A stretch of 64,000 nt of DNA from Algorimicrobium echini (GCF_900115185.1 NZ_FOVN01000002.1:94335-158334); one strand, 5' to 3'; positions 26,463 to 35,451 are shown, counted from the first letter of the stretch. Notes: generated by a model not told the origin, from the letters alone. Translations and numbers: made by a program.

Positions 26463-27299
26463 ATGAAATCTATTTTCTCCTTACTATTCCTTATTTGCTT
26501 TACATTTTCAAGTCAAGCACAAATTTTTGAAAGACTTGCCGATAAAGCCGCTAATGCAGCTGAACGTACTTTAGAAAAAAAAGTAGAACAGAAATCTTCA
26601 AAAGAAACAGATAAAGCATTTGATTCTGTATTTGAAGGTAATGGTAATAATTCTAATACCACTGATAAGAAAAGCACTTCAGAAAGCAACGAAAAATCGT
26701 CACAAAGTAGTAAAACTCCTGAAGCGGTTTATAGCTTTACGCATAAATATGTTATGCAAATGGAAAGTGACAAATACACTACAAATTTAACATACTATTT
26801 AGCTGAAAACAAAAACTATTTTGGCAGTACGGTAGAGTCAGCTTCTACCATGATTAGTGTTATGGATATGGACAAACAAACATTATTTATGTTCACGGAT
26901 GCTGGTGGCACTAAAATGCTTATGGCTTCTAGCTTAAATCTTGATAAAATGGTAAAAGACAATTCTGAAGATTATAATGCACAAGTAGAAAAAACAGGAA
27001 GAACGAAAACGATTTTGGGTTATACCTGTTTTGAATATACAGTAACGACAGATGATATGAAAGGGAATTTTTGGGTGACTCAAGAAGCTGATATTTCATT
27101 TCCTAAAGGGTTTTATGATATGTCTGATAAAAATAAAAATGCCAATCAAGCTTGGATGGAAGATATGGACGGCATATTGCTTGAAATGCATATAACAGAT
27201 ACTTCAAAACGCAAACCGCAAACTATGTCAATGCGCTGTATTGCTTTAGAAAAAGCAAAATTTAAAATTAATTCAAGCGATTATAAGAAATTCATGTAG
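26463..27299 (+). CDS. DUF4412-type secreted protein
   Basis: 278 residues: signal peptide ending SSQAQ, a low-complexity linker rich in Lys, Ser, Asn and Glu (about 30-85), then a beta-rich domain with KYTTNLTYYLAENKNYFGS, MISVMDMDKQTLFMFTDAGG and the TILGYTCFEYTV motif that marks DUF4412 proteins. The family is periplasmic or outer-membrane associated with no known function. It is the first of three closely spaced genes (17 and 25 nt gaps). Confidence 0.78.
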   Translation: MKSIFSLLFLICFTFSSQAQIFERLADKAANAAERTLEKKVEQKSSKETDKAFDSVFEGNGNNSNTTDKKSTSESNEKSSQSSKTPEAVYSFTHKYVMQMESDKYTTNLTYYLAENKNYFGSTVESASTMISVMDMDKQTLFMFTDAGGTKMLMASSLNLDKMVKDNSEDYNAQVEKTGRTKTILGYTCFEYTVTTDDMKGNFWVTQEADISFPKGFYDMSDKNKNANQAWMEDMDGILLEMHITDTSKRKPQTMSMRCIALEKAKFKINSSDYKKFM

Positions 27300-27316
27300 A
27301 ATTAAAACTAAAAATT

Positions 27317-27913
27317 ATGAACCTAATTAAAAAAATAACAAGTTTACCGTACCTAATTGTCTGTATAATGTTTCTCTCTATATCTTGTAGCGAGGATAAT
27401 CCATTTGAACCTCCAATGGGAAATCAAAATAATGGTGATACAGGACCCATGCATCTTTATGAGTTATCGTTTTCTGGTGGAAGTATTGATGGTGAGAGCT
27501 TTTCAGGGCGTTTCCCAGATAACATGATAGTGGCTTACCGACATCAAAATCCAGATGGAAATGGTGGTGAAATAGATACCATTACTTTAACCTTTGCTGA
27601 AGAATCTCAAGCTAATGATTTTAGTCTGGGAATGTTAATACGCATGGATGGAGATTCGCCGAGACCACTAGATATTTTGGACACAAATAACGAGTCTCAA
27701 ATGGTTATTGCTTATGATAATTATATCCTTACGGCAACAACAGGAACCATAACCATGACAAATTTAGGACAAACTACATACCAAGGTATCACATACCCTC
27801 ATTTTACAATAAACTATACAGCGGAAATGAACGGAGCAACTTCTAGCAATCCAAATGCATTTACTACTCAAGTTACGGGTAGTATAACCGTAAGACGTTT
27901 GGATGTGAATTAG
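27317..27913 (+). CDS. Lipoprotein of unknown function
   Basis: 198 residues. The signal peptide ends LSISC-S, with Cys at about residue 24, followed by an acidic/Gly/Asn linker. The rest is a beta-rich globular domain of ~150 residues (YELSFSGGSIDGESFSGRF; YPHFTINYTAEMNG). I do not recognise a family. It is sandwiched between the DUF4412 gene and the T9SS cargo gene, probably in one operon. Confidence 0.75.
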   Translation: MNLIKKITSLPYLIVCIMFLSISCSEDNPFEPPMGNQNNGDTGPMHLYELSFSGGSIDGESFSGRFPDNMIVAYRHQNPDGNGGEIDTITLTFAEESQANDFSLGMLIRMDGDSPRPLDILDTNNESQMVIAYDNYILTATTGTITMTNLGQTTYQGITYPHFTINYTAEMNGATSSNPNAFTTQVTGSITVRRLDVN

Positions 27914-27938
27914 AGAATTATTAAAATCATTAAATATC

Positions 27939-29405
27939 ATGAAAGCAAAATTACTATTACTTATAGCACTATTTGAGTCATTAATAGCTATTTCTCAACC
28001 AGGAATTCAATGGCAAAAATCACTTGGTGGATCTGGTGGAGATGTAGCTAGATCTGTAAGACAAACTTTAGACGGAGGATATATTGTTGCTGGATACACT
28101 GTTTCTGTAAATGGAGATATATCAGAAAACAATGGAGGTAGAGATATATGGGTGGTTAAACTCAATAGTACAGGAACTATTGAATGGGATAAAAGTATTG
28201 GTTCCATGGGAGATGAAGAGGCTTATTCTATACAACAAACTACAGACGGTGGATATATCTTAATAGGTATGTCTGATTCAGACGACTTTTTTGGAGAAAA
28301 TATTGGTGATGATGATATTTTAATTGTGAAGTTAAATAATACTGGTAATACCCTTTGGGTAAAGCGATTCGGAACCATAGGTACTGACCGCGGACACAGT
28401 ATTAAACAAACATCAGATGGAGGTTATATTGCTTCAGGTTTTCGTGGAAATGGCGGAATATGGGTTGTTAAACTTAATGAAAATGGAGATCTTGATGCAA
28501 ATTGGTCTAATACTACTTTTGGTGGCGCTCAAGCCTGGTGGGCAGAACAAACATCAGACGGAGGATATATTGTTACTGGCCATTTTGGGTTGAACCCAGA
28601 TCTAAAAGTAATAAAATTAGACCCCTCATCAAATGTTGAATGGCAATACACTTATGGAGGAACGAATGCAGATTACGGAAGGTCTATTAAGCAAACCTTG
28701 GATGGTGGCTATATAGTGGCTGGCATGACGCAATCTAATGATGGTGATGTAGCAAATAATTATGGTGGACAGGATTTTTGGGTATTAAAACTAAATGCAT
28801 TGGGTGGACTTGAATGGGAAAAAAACTATGGAGGTACACAAAATGATTTTGCTAATGAAATCCAACTAACTTCAGATAGTGGTTATGTTGTAACTGGACA
28901 AACAAATTCCGACGATAATGATGTTAGTGGTAATCCTGGGTCATTTGTTTTTGACTATTGGACTATAAAAATAGATAATACGGGTAATTTACTATGGCAA
29001 AATTGTTTAGGTGGTGGAAGTAGTGATTTTGGGAGTTCAATACATCAAACCACCGACGGAGGGTATATTGTAGCTGGTCGTGCCTCTTCTAATAATTATG
29101 ATGTTTCTGGAAATCAAGGAAATTATGATTTTTGGGTTGTAAAATTAGAAGCTGAAGTTTTAGGAATTGATGATAATTTTATAAGCGATGTTGTTAAAGT
29201 CTACCCAAATCCTGTTTCAATTTCCTTAAATATTTCAACAAAAACACATATTGAATCGGTAAAGTTGTATAATTTTTTTGGTAAATTAGTATTTGAAAGT
29301 TCTTCAATTAATAAAATAAATGTTAGTGACTTTAAATCAGGTATTTATATTTTGAAATTACAGACAAGTAATTCTACAACAACACGAAAAATATTTATTG
29401 AATAA
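27939..29405 (+). CDS. T9SS type-A cargo protein with seven DGGYIVAG repeats
   Basis: 488 residues: signal peptide ending AISQ, then seven copies of a ~55-residue repeat whose core is Q-T-x-D-G-G-Y-I-V-A-G, each followed by a WVVKLN-type strand and an Asn/Gly-rich turn. Seven blades would suit a beta-propeller. The last ~75 residues (VYPNPVSISLNIS, LYNFFGKLVFE, SGIYILKL, KIFIE) form the type-A T9SS sorting domain. It is exported and surface-attached or released. The repeat domain resembles uncharacterised Bacteroidota secreted proteins; the ligand is unknown. Confidence 0.88.
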   Translation: MKAKLLLLIALFESLIAISQPGIQWQKSLGGSGGDVARSVRQTLDGGYIVAGYTVSVNGDISENNGGRDIWVVKLNSTGTIEWDKSIGSMGDEEAYSIQQTTDGGYILIGMSDSDDFFGENIGDDDILIVKLNNTGNTLWVKRFGTIGTDRGHSIKQTSDGGYIASGFRGNGGIWVVKLNENGDLDANWSNTTFGGAQAWWAEQTSDGGYIVTGHFGLNPDLKVIKLDPSSNVEWQYTYGGTNADYGRSIKQTLDGGYIVAGMTQSNDGDVANNYGGQDFWVLKLNALGGLEWEKNYGGTQNDFANEIQLTSDSGYVVTGQTNSDDNDVSGNPGSFVFDYWTIKIDNTGNLLWQNCLGGGSSDFGSSIHQTTDGGYIVAGRASSNNYDVSGNQGNYDFWVVKLEAEVLGIDDNFISDVVKVYPNPVSISLNISTKTHIESVKLYNFFGKLVFESSSINKINVSDFKSGIYILKLQTSNSTTTRKIFIE

Positions 29406-29428
29406 TATTAAAAATGCTATTAGTTGAA
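29401..29428 (+). repeat. 3'-flank repeat, copy 1
   Basis: 28 nt spanning the stop codon and start of the 3' region of the 488-aa cargo gene match 32909-32936 with one difference. The two cargo proteins are much more diverged than this flank. Confidence 0.7.
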
Positions 29429-29436
29429 TGGAATAG

Positions 29437-29470
29437 GGGAATGGTCATGGTTTATACCAAGGCATTTCCC
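29437..29470 (+). terminator. Probable terminator of the cargo operon
   Basis: GGGAATG (29437-29443) pairs with CATTTCCC (29463-29470) with one bulge, enclosing an inner TGGT/ACCA stem, and is followed by TTTT. A similar GGGAAAT hairpin follows the paralogous gene at 32945. Confidence 0.6.
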
Positions 29471-29827
29471 TTTTCCTATGTTTTCAAATAACTTTAAATG
29501 TAAAGGATCATTTAGATAGCCAGTCAAACTAAATCAGAAACTACTACAATCTCTTAAATTAGAATTTAGTATTGCAATAAATAGATTTTAACATCCTGAT
29601 TGAATGTAAAATGCAAAAATATAATTCAATTAAGGCACAAACTTCGCTTTTAGAACAGCCTAAATAGGTATAGTTACTTTAAACTATGTAACCTAAAGTA
29701 CCAATTCTGGTAATAACAGACAACAAGATGCTACAAATACGTCTGTTTGCAATTCATAAATTCAAGATAAATTCAAACTTGATTTAAATTTTTAAAAAGA
29801 AGTGATACAAATTTATTTCTCATCACA

Positions 29828-29842
29828 ATGTTAACCTTTTAA
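29828..29842 (+). promoter_or_regulatory. Recurrent leader motif, copy 3
   Basis: ATGTTAACCTTTTAA, as at 25826 and 26405, lies 32 nt before the chosen start of the C1q-type gene. Confidence 0.4.
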
Positions 29843-29874
29843 TATGTAGCACATTAATGATTAAACTCAAACTT

Positions 29875-31080
29875 ATGAAAACAAAATTCACTTTTTTACT
29901 AGTCATGTTTATAACCACCATGACATTTGCACAAAATGGTATTAATTATAAAGCTGTTATAAAGGATAACCTTGGTAATGTAGTGGCAAATGATCTTATT
30001 CAGGTTCAATTTAGAATCTTAGAAGGCTTGGCACAAACTGATGTTTATTCAGAAACACATTCACCAACAACGGATGCCAATGGTGTGGTTATTTTAAATA
30101 TTGGAGAAGGTGCCTTACTTTCTGGAAGTCCTGCTTTTAGCACAGTTGATTGGGCCAATGATATACACTATTTAGAAGTTAGTGTTAATATTGGTGATGG
30201 TTTGCAAAACTTGGGAATTACCGAGTTTAAGACAGTTCCGTATGCTATTACCTCTGGTGATAAATTCTGGGATAAAGATTCAAATCATGTGTATGTTTTA
30301 TCTGAAAACATAGGAATAGGAACTAATTCTCCTTCAGAACGGTTAGAGATTAATGACTTAAATAATGCAGGAATTAGTCTAGAAGTACCTTTATTGAGTA
30401 ATACGTCCAAAATAGAATTTAGAAATGGTTTGGAAACGGGAGCTCATACTTTTTACAAAATTGAGAATAGAAGTGATAATTTAAGATTTGAAATTGATTC
30501 CGATTTAAATTCAACTTCCGGTTTTCAAAATAAAATGACACTAAATTATTCTGGACTATCTCTAGAGAATGGCACCAGAATAAACGAATTCTCTACAGAT
30601 GGAACACTTTCTGGTAATAGTCATAATGCAGTGCCTACGGAACAAGCTGTAAAAGAATATGTAGATAATAAAACGCCTGTTTTATTCAAAGTGAGAGGTA
30701 GTGGGTTTGCGGTTAAAGACATTGATGGTGGAACCGAAGTAGAAACTGATATTTGGGCTGTTGAGGTATATGATACAGCTAATTCATTCAATACCATTAC
30801 TGATAGATTTGTAGCACCTTCTTCAGGATATTATTTTTTACATGCCGTTATCAGGCAATCTAATTTTGTCACACCTGCTTACTTTAGAATCCGATTTAAT
30901 GTTGATACTGCTTCTCAATATACAACCATTGTAGATGGAGATACAGTAAAAACTGAGGTTAGTGGTATTTACTATTTAAGTGCTGGACAACAGGTATATG
31001 TGTTATTACGAAATTATTCAGTTGGTGAAGATGAGCGTATGGATGGATCTGGTAGTTGGTTTGAAGGCTATAAACTATAA
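29875..31080 (+). CDS. Tail-fibre-like surface protein with C1q-type head
   Basis: 401 residues from the ATG at 29875, which gives a clean signal peptide (KTKFTFLLVMF... ending TFAQ); an ATG 18 nt earlier adds six residues. The N-terminal ~90 residues (INYKAVIKDNLGNVVAND) are a beta domain, then a linker with GIGTNSPSERLEI and a fibre-like segment (FSTDGTLSGNSHNAVPTEQ, AVKEYVDN). The C-terminal ~135 residues (FNTITDRFVAPSSGYYFLHA ... GSWFEGYKL) match a C1q/TNF-like jelly-roll, usually a trimeric ligand-binding head. The first ~270 residues are paralogous to the 33041 gene, whose head is different. It has no visible T9SS sorting domain. Confidence 0.8.
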   Translation: MKTKFTFLLVMFITTMTFAQNGINYKAVIKDNLGNVVANDLIQVQFRILEGLAQTDVYSETHSPTTDANGVVILNIGEGALLSGSPAFSTVDWANDIHYLEVSVNIGDGLQNLGITEFKTVPYAITSGDKFWDKDSNHVYVLSENIGIGTNSPSERLEINDLNNAGISLEVPLLSNTSKIEFRNGLETGAHTFYKIENRSDNLRFEIDSDLNSTSGFQNKMTLNYSGLSLENGTRINEFSTDGTLSGNSHNAVPTEQAVKEYVDNKTPVLFKVRGSGFAVKDIDGGTEVETDIWAVEVYDTANSFNTITDRFVAPSSGYYFLHAVIRQSNFVTPAYFRIRFNVDTASQYTTIVDGDTVKTEVSGIYYLSAGQQVYVLLRNYSVGEDERMDGSGSWFEGYKL

Positions 31081-31119
31081 AAATTCAATTTTACTTAACA
31101 GAAAACAAAAACATAAATT

Positions 31120-32085
31120 ATGAAAGCATTTTTAACATTATTAATTATTGTTTGCTTTTTCAGTAAAAATCAAGCCCAATCCATTGAGAAATTCAGTATC
31201 GACAGTGGAGGTGCTGTAGCAACTGCTGGAAATTTAGAGATTTTATATACCATTGGTGAAGTCCATGTGCAAGAATTAAACACAGCAAATATTCATGTTT
31301 CCGAAGGTTTTATAAACGGTACTATGAAAATTAAAATCAACCCAAGACTCTTTTTGCAAGGCCCACTTTTAAATCCTGTTACAAGCGGATTAATGAATGA
31401 TAATTTACGACAGAATGCCATAATTCCTACTACAAGTCCTTATCCAGATCTGGCAACATGCAATGCATCTGTATTTAGTATTACAGGAAACAATGCTATT
31501 GTAGATTGGGTTTGGGTAGAACTTCGTGCAGCTAATGATAATACTAAAGTCATTAATGGTAAGTCCGCTTTATTACAACGAGATGGTGATGTTGTTGGGT
31601 TGGACGGTTTTTCCGATGTCATTATGAACGCTGCACCAACTGATTATTACGTGGTGGTGAATCATAGAAACCATCTGGGAGCTATGAGTTTTGGAACCAT
31701 AAGTCTTAATGAAGCAGTAGCTAGTATTGTGGATTTTACTAATAGTGGTTTTGCAACTTATGGAATGCATGCTCAAGCTATATTAGTTTCTGGAAATACA
31801 GCGCTTTGGGCAGGAGATGTAAACGGTAATAATCAAGTAAGATACCTAGGGCCTAATAATGATTCGGCGACCCTAAAATCAATTATTTTAAATGCTTCAG
31901 GTAACACCTCTAACAGTAATTATTTCCCGTATTCAAATTACAATTCAGGAGATATAAATTTAAACGGAATTGTTAGGTATTTAGGGCCTGGGAATGATAA
32001 GGGTATTTTGAAAAACATCATACTAAACCATCCTGCAAATCCATCATCGAACTATTTTCCTATATCACAACAAATACCAAATTAA
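31120..32085 (+). CDS. Secreted protein with two dockerin/EF-hand-like repeats
   Basis: 321 residues: signal peptide ending NQAQ, an N-terminal module (SIDSGGAVATAGNLEILYTI ... VSEGFING) common in Bacteroidota secreted proteins, a central beta domain, and two C-terminal ~40-residue repeats. Both contain a G-D-x-N-x-N-x-x-V-R-Y-L-G-P-x-N-D motif (near residues 232 and 277) followed by a short helix (LKSIILN, LKNIILN) and NYFP. The Asp/Asn pattern suggests Ca2+ binding as in dockerins. Related proteins are often labelled hemagglutinin. It lies 39 nt from each neighbour in an operon of surface genes. Confidence 0.72.
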   Translation: MKAFLTLLIIVCFFSKNQAQSIEKFSIDSGGAVATAGNLEILYTIGEVHVQELNTANIHVSEGFINGTMKIKINPRLFLQGPLLNPVTSGLMNDNLRQNAIIPTTSPYPDLATCNASVFSITGNNAIVDWVWVELRAANDNTKVINGKSALLQRDGDVVGLDGFSDVIMNAAPTDYYVVVNHRNHLGAMSFGTISLNEAVASIVDFTNSGFATYGMHAQAILVSGNTALWAGDVNGNNQVRYLGPNNDSATLKSIILNASGNTSNSNYFPYSNYNSGDINLNGIVRYLGPGNDKGILKNIILNHPANPSSNYFPISQQIPN

Positions 32086-32124
32086 AACAAAACATAATTA
32101 GTTAACAATTAAACATTTATTATT

Positions 32125-32913
32125 ATGAAACATGTATACACAACAGTCATTTTACTTTTCATGACTTTCACATTACAAGCACAGCAGCATACTTATGAGT
32201 TTAGTATATCATTCGTGGGAATTAACACCAACACAGGTAACTACCAAATGGCTCTATTAGCTACACCAAGTGAGTCTGTAGTAGACGATAGTACAGACGA
32301 TATGGGAGCAGGTTTTTATGTTCCTACAGGAATGACCATTGGTAATTTTGTAACGGGAAATTCTAATCTTCCAGCATCCGAATGGGTCTCTATTTCCATG
32401 GGACCAGGAGCCAATGGAGATGCTTATTTTTTAGGGCGCGATGAAGCTGGTCAGTTTAGTGTACTGCTAAATGGTGCTGGTCCTTTTGAACTTGTTTTAT
32501 TTGATGTTATAGCTGATCCAAATCCTACAACTGGTGCTATAATGTTTGTTGAAAATGGCGATCCCGTCTTTGACACTATTTTTATTGAAAACTATATTAA
32601 TATTGCTACACAGAATTTGTATTCACAAAACAATCCTACTGCAAATTCGGTAAGTTTTGAAACACTCAATACCGAAACAATTGCAATAGATAACACCCTT
32701 GCTATTTACCCAAATCCTGTAACAGATGTGTTACATATTAACACACCTCATACAATAAACTCCATGGCATTGTATTCAATTCTTGGTAAAAAGGTATTTG
32801 AAACTAGTCAGAACACAAATCAAATAAATGTAACAGCTTTTCAACCTGGAATCTACTTGTTAAAAGTACAAACAAGCTATGGTTATGTTACAAAGAAAAT
32901 AGTGATAGAATAA
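32125..32913 (+). CDS. T9SS type-A cargo protein
   Basis: 262 residues: signal peptide ending TLQAQ, a ~165-residue beta-rich domain (HTYEFSISFVGINTNTGNYQ; FELVLFDVIADPNPTTGAIM), and a type-A sorting domain of ~70 residues (IYPNPVTDVLHIN, LYSILGKKVFE, PGIYLLKVQT, KIVIE). The globular domain is not one I recognise; it could be cohesin-like, which would suit the dockerin-like neighbour 39 nt upstream, but that is speculation. Confidence 0.82.
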   Translation: MKHVYTTVILLFMTFTLQAQQHTYEFSISFVGINTNTGNYQMALLATPSESVVDDSTDDMGAGFYVPTGMTIGNFVTGNSNLPASEWVSISMGPGANGDAYFLGRDEAGQFSVLLNGAGPFELVLFDVIADPNPTTGAIMFVENGDPVFDTIFIENYINIATQNLYSQNNPTANSVSFETLNTETIAIDNTLAIYPNPVTDVLHINTPHTINSMALYSILGKKVFETSQNTNQINVTAFQPGIYLLKVQTSYGYVTKKIVIE

Positions 32914-32936
32914 TATTAAAAATACTATTAGTTGAA
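32909..32936 (+). repeat. 3'-flank repeat, copy 2
   Basis: Matches 29401-29428 with one difference over 28 nt, again spanning the stop codon of a T9SS type-A gene and followed by a GGGAAAT-type hairpin. Confidence 0.7.
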
Positions 32937-32944
32937 GTGAAAAT

Positions 32945-32979
32945 GGGAAATGATCATCATGCAGTTGGTATTATTTCCC
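32945..32979 (+). terminator. Probable terminator after the 262-aa cargo gene
   Basis: GGGAAAT (32945-32951) pairs perfectly with ATTTCCC (32973-32979), followed by CTTT. The counterpart is at 29437-29470. Confidence 0.55.
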
Positions 32980-33040
32980 CTTTCTTCTAGCACTTAAAGA
33001 AGAATCATTCAGAGTTTATTAATAATTAAAACATTCAATT

Positions 33041-34300
33041 ATGAAACAGTTTATAAAAACAACCCTATTGTTAGTACTATGCTTTTCAGCGTTTTATTCA
33101 ACCACATATGCTCAACAAAGTATAAATTATAAAGCTGTTTTAAAAGATAATAACGGCAATGTTATTGCTAATGATGTTGTTCCTGTTCAGTTCAATATTC
33201 TAAAAGGTGTTGCTCAAACAAATGTTTATTCGGAATTACATACACCAACAACCGATGGTAATGGTATTATAATTATCAATATTGGCGATGGAACTTTAGT
33301 AGGTGGTAGTCCTCTTTTTAGTACTATTGATTGGGCTGATGATTCGCATTTTTTACAAGTTTTGATAAACACTGGTGGTGGTCTTGTGGATATGGGAGTT
33401 ACGGAATTTAATGCGGTTCCCTATGCACTTTCATCTGGTGATAAATCTTGGGAGTCTGAAAATGATAATGTCCATGTATTATCAAAAAATGTGGGTATAG
33501 GAACAGATTCTCCAACCGAATTATTGCAAATAAATGATGCTGATACCGCAGGGATTAAGTTGGCAGTTCCATCTTTAGCCGATAGGTCAAAAATTGAATT
33601 TAGAAATGGATTGGAGACTGGTAATTATTCTTTCTACAAAATAGAGAATAGAAGTGACTTATTACGATTTGAATTAGATTCAGATTTAATTACAGCAGCT
33701 GGTTATCAAGCTAGAATGACTCTTTCTAATTTGGGATTAGCGTTAGAAAACGGTACTAGAGTTAATGAATTTTCAACTGATGGAACACTTGCAGGAAATA
33801 GTAATACTGCTTTGCCAACAGAAATGGCCGTAAAAACTTATGTAGACAATAGTATAGCAACTTTAGAAACTAATACTAAAACAATTATTATTCCAGCTTC
33901 TCAATTTGTTAGCGATGAAAGTAATTACGATTTAAGATATGGTAATTCTGGTACTTTTGTTTATAAAACTGAAAATAATAGCCCATTATATGCCTCTATA
34001 ATTGTACCAGTTGGATCTACCTTAACTTCAATTACATTTAATTTTAGAGATGTAAACAGTAGTCCTAATGTAAATATTTCGGGATCTATTCTTTATGCCT
34101 TCAAATCAGCAATTTTCCCAACATTACAATTTACTGTTAGTACATTTGGAGCTTCATCTTCAGGTTTTGAGGAAAGTTATTCTACACCAATCACCGTTAA
34201 TCCCGATAGGCAGTATTATGTTAGAGTTATACCAACTTCAGTTTGGACGAATTCAGATTTGGGAATAAACTCCGTAAAAGTAACATATACAGAAAACTAG
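33041..34300 (+). CDS. Tail-fibre-like surface protein, paralogue with different head
   Basis: 419 residues: signal peptide ending TTYAQ, then ~270 residues clearly paralogous to the 29875 product (INYKAVLKDNNGNVIAND; GIGTDSPTELLQINDADTAG; RSKIEFRNGLETG; FSTDGTLAGNSNTALPTEM, AVKTYVDN). The C-terminal ~140 residues differ completely: a coiled stretch (IATLETNTKTI) then a beta-sandwich-like domain (NNSPLYASIIVPVGSTLTSI ... NPDRQYYVRVIPTS) of no recognised family. Shared shaft with exchanged head suggests modular adhesins. Its stop codon overlaps that of the convergent ribB gene. Confidence 0.8.
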   Translation: MKQFIKTTLLLVLCFSAFYSTTYAQQSINYKAVLKDNNGNVIANDVVPVQFNILKGVAQTNVYSELHTPTTDGNGIIIINIGDGTLVGGSPLFSTIDWADDSHFLQVLINTGGGLVDMGVTEFNAVPYALSSGDKSWESENDNVHVLSKNVGIGTDSPTELLQINDADTAGIKLAVPSLADRSKIEFRNGLETGNYSFYKIENRSDLLRFELDSDLITAAGYQARMTLSNLGLALENGTRVNEFSTDGTLAGNSNTALPTEMAVKTYVDNSIATLETNTKTIIIPASQFVSDESNYDLRYGNSGTFVYKTENNSPLYASIIVPVGSTLTSITFNFRDVNSSPNVNISGSILYAFKSAIFPTLQFTVSTFGASSSGFEESYSTPITVNPDRQYYVRVIPTSVWTNSDLGINSVKVTYTEN

Positions 34301-35451
34301 TAGTTTACATACTCAACTATTTCTAATCCATAACCAATCATACCAACTCTTTTGGTTTGTTCACTATTAGAAATCAATTTCAGTTTATGAATATTTAAAT
34401 CATGCAAAATTTGTGCACCAATCCCAAAATCTTTAGCATCCATATCTATTCGTGGAGCTTTAATAATTTTTCCAGGAACTTGAGCATCTTTCAAAACGTT
34501 TAGTCGTTTTAATAAATTCATAGTTTGGGATTGTTGATTAATAAAAATGACAGCTCCTTTTTCAGCTTGATTAATTACTTTAAACATATCATCTAGCTTC
34601 TGATCTGCATTATTGGTTAATGTCCCTAAAATGTCATGATTAACCAGTGTGGCATTAACTCGTGTTAGTACTGGTTCGCTACTAGACCAAGATCCTTTGG
34701 TTAATGCAATATGAATTTGGTTATTGGTAGTTTGGTTATAAGCTCGTAACCTAAATGTTCCAAAACGTGTTTCTAAATTAAAATCTTCAACCTTTTCAAT
34801 TAATGAGTCGTGTTGCATTCGGTATGCTACCAAATCTTCAATTGAGACAATTTTTAAATCGAATTTTTTGGCTACTTTTACTAATTGTGGTAAACGCGCC
34901 ATAGTACCATCTTCATTCATGATTTCAACAATAACGCCAGCTGGTTTTAATCCGGCAAGTCGTGCGAAATCTATAGCGGCTTCGGTATGTCCTGTACGTC
35001 TTAAAACACCACCTTCTTTAGCGACTAAAGGGAAAATGTGACCAGGTCGCGCAAGCTCAAACGGTTTAATAGTATCATTTACTAAAGCTTGAACGGTTTT
35101 AGCACGATCTGCAGCCGAAATACCAGTGGTAACACCATGGCCTCTTAAATCTACAGAAATAGTAAAAGCCGTTTCCATAGGATCTGTGTTATTCCTAACC
35201 ATCATATCCAATTCTAAAACTTTACAGCGTTTTTCGGTAAGTGGAGTACAAATTAATCCACGACCATGTGTAGCCATAAAATTAATCATTTCAGGAGTTG
35301 CCATTTCTGCAGCAGCTAAAAAATCACCTTCATTTTCGCGATTTTCATCATCAACAACTATAATAACTTTGCCATTTCTGATATCGTTTATGGCATCTTC
35401 AATAGCATCTAATTGAATGGTGTGATTATTTTGAGTTTGAGTTGAAGACAT
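34297..35451 (-). CDS. ribB: DHBP synthase RibB with degenerate GTP cyclohydrolase II domain
   Basis: 384 residues. The N-terminal ~205 residues are a complete 3,4-dihydroxy-2-butanone-4-phosphate synthase with DDENRENEGDF (metal ligand E39) and RPGHIFPLVAKEGGVLRRTG, H155 following. It makes the four-carbon unit of riboflavin. The C-terminal ~175 residues align with GTP cyclohydrolase II, but the zinc cysteines are gone: the E-C-L-T-G-D position reads ATLVNHD, R-C-D-C-G reads TNNAD, and the R-Q-E-G-R region reads NQQSQT. That domain should be unable to hydrolyse GTP. It is the last gene of the tpx-to-ribB run, 34 nt after the lptF/G-like gene. Confidence 0.9.
   Translation of the reverse strand: MSSTQTQNNHTIQLDAIEDAINDIRNGKVIIVVDDENRENEGDFLAAAEMATPEMINFMATHGRGLICTPLTEKRCKVLELDMMVRNNTDPMETAFTISVDLRGHGVTTGISAADRAKTVQALVNDTIKPFELARPGHIFPLVAKEGGVLRRTGHTEAAIDFARLAGLKPAGVIVEIMNEDGTMARLPQLVKVAKKFDLKIVSIEDLVAYRMQHDSLIEKVEDFNLETRFGTFRLRAYNQTTNNQIHIALTKGSWSSSEPVLTRVNATLVNHDILGTLTNNADQKLDDMFKVINQAEKGAVIFINQQSQTMNLLKRLNVLKDAQVPGKIIKAPRIDMDAKDFGIGAQILHDLNIHKLKLISNSEQTKRVGMIGYGLEIVEYVNY

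Larger units (their letters stand above)
29406..29874. other. Intergenic region, 469 bp
   Basis: Apart from the 3'-flank repeat, the hairpin at 29437-29470 and the leader motif at 29828, the stretch is very A+T-rich with stop codons in all frames. No tRNA, small ORF with a convincing start, or strong palindrome was seen. Confidence 0.6.
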
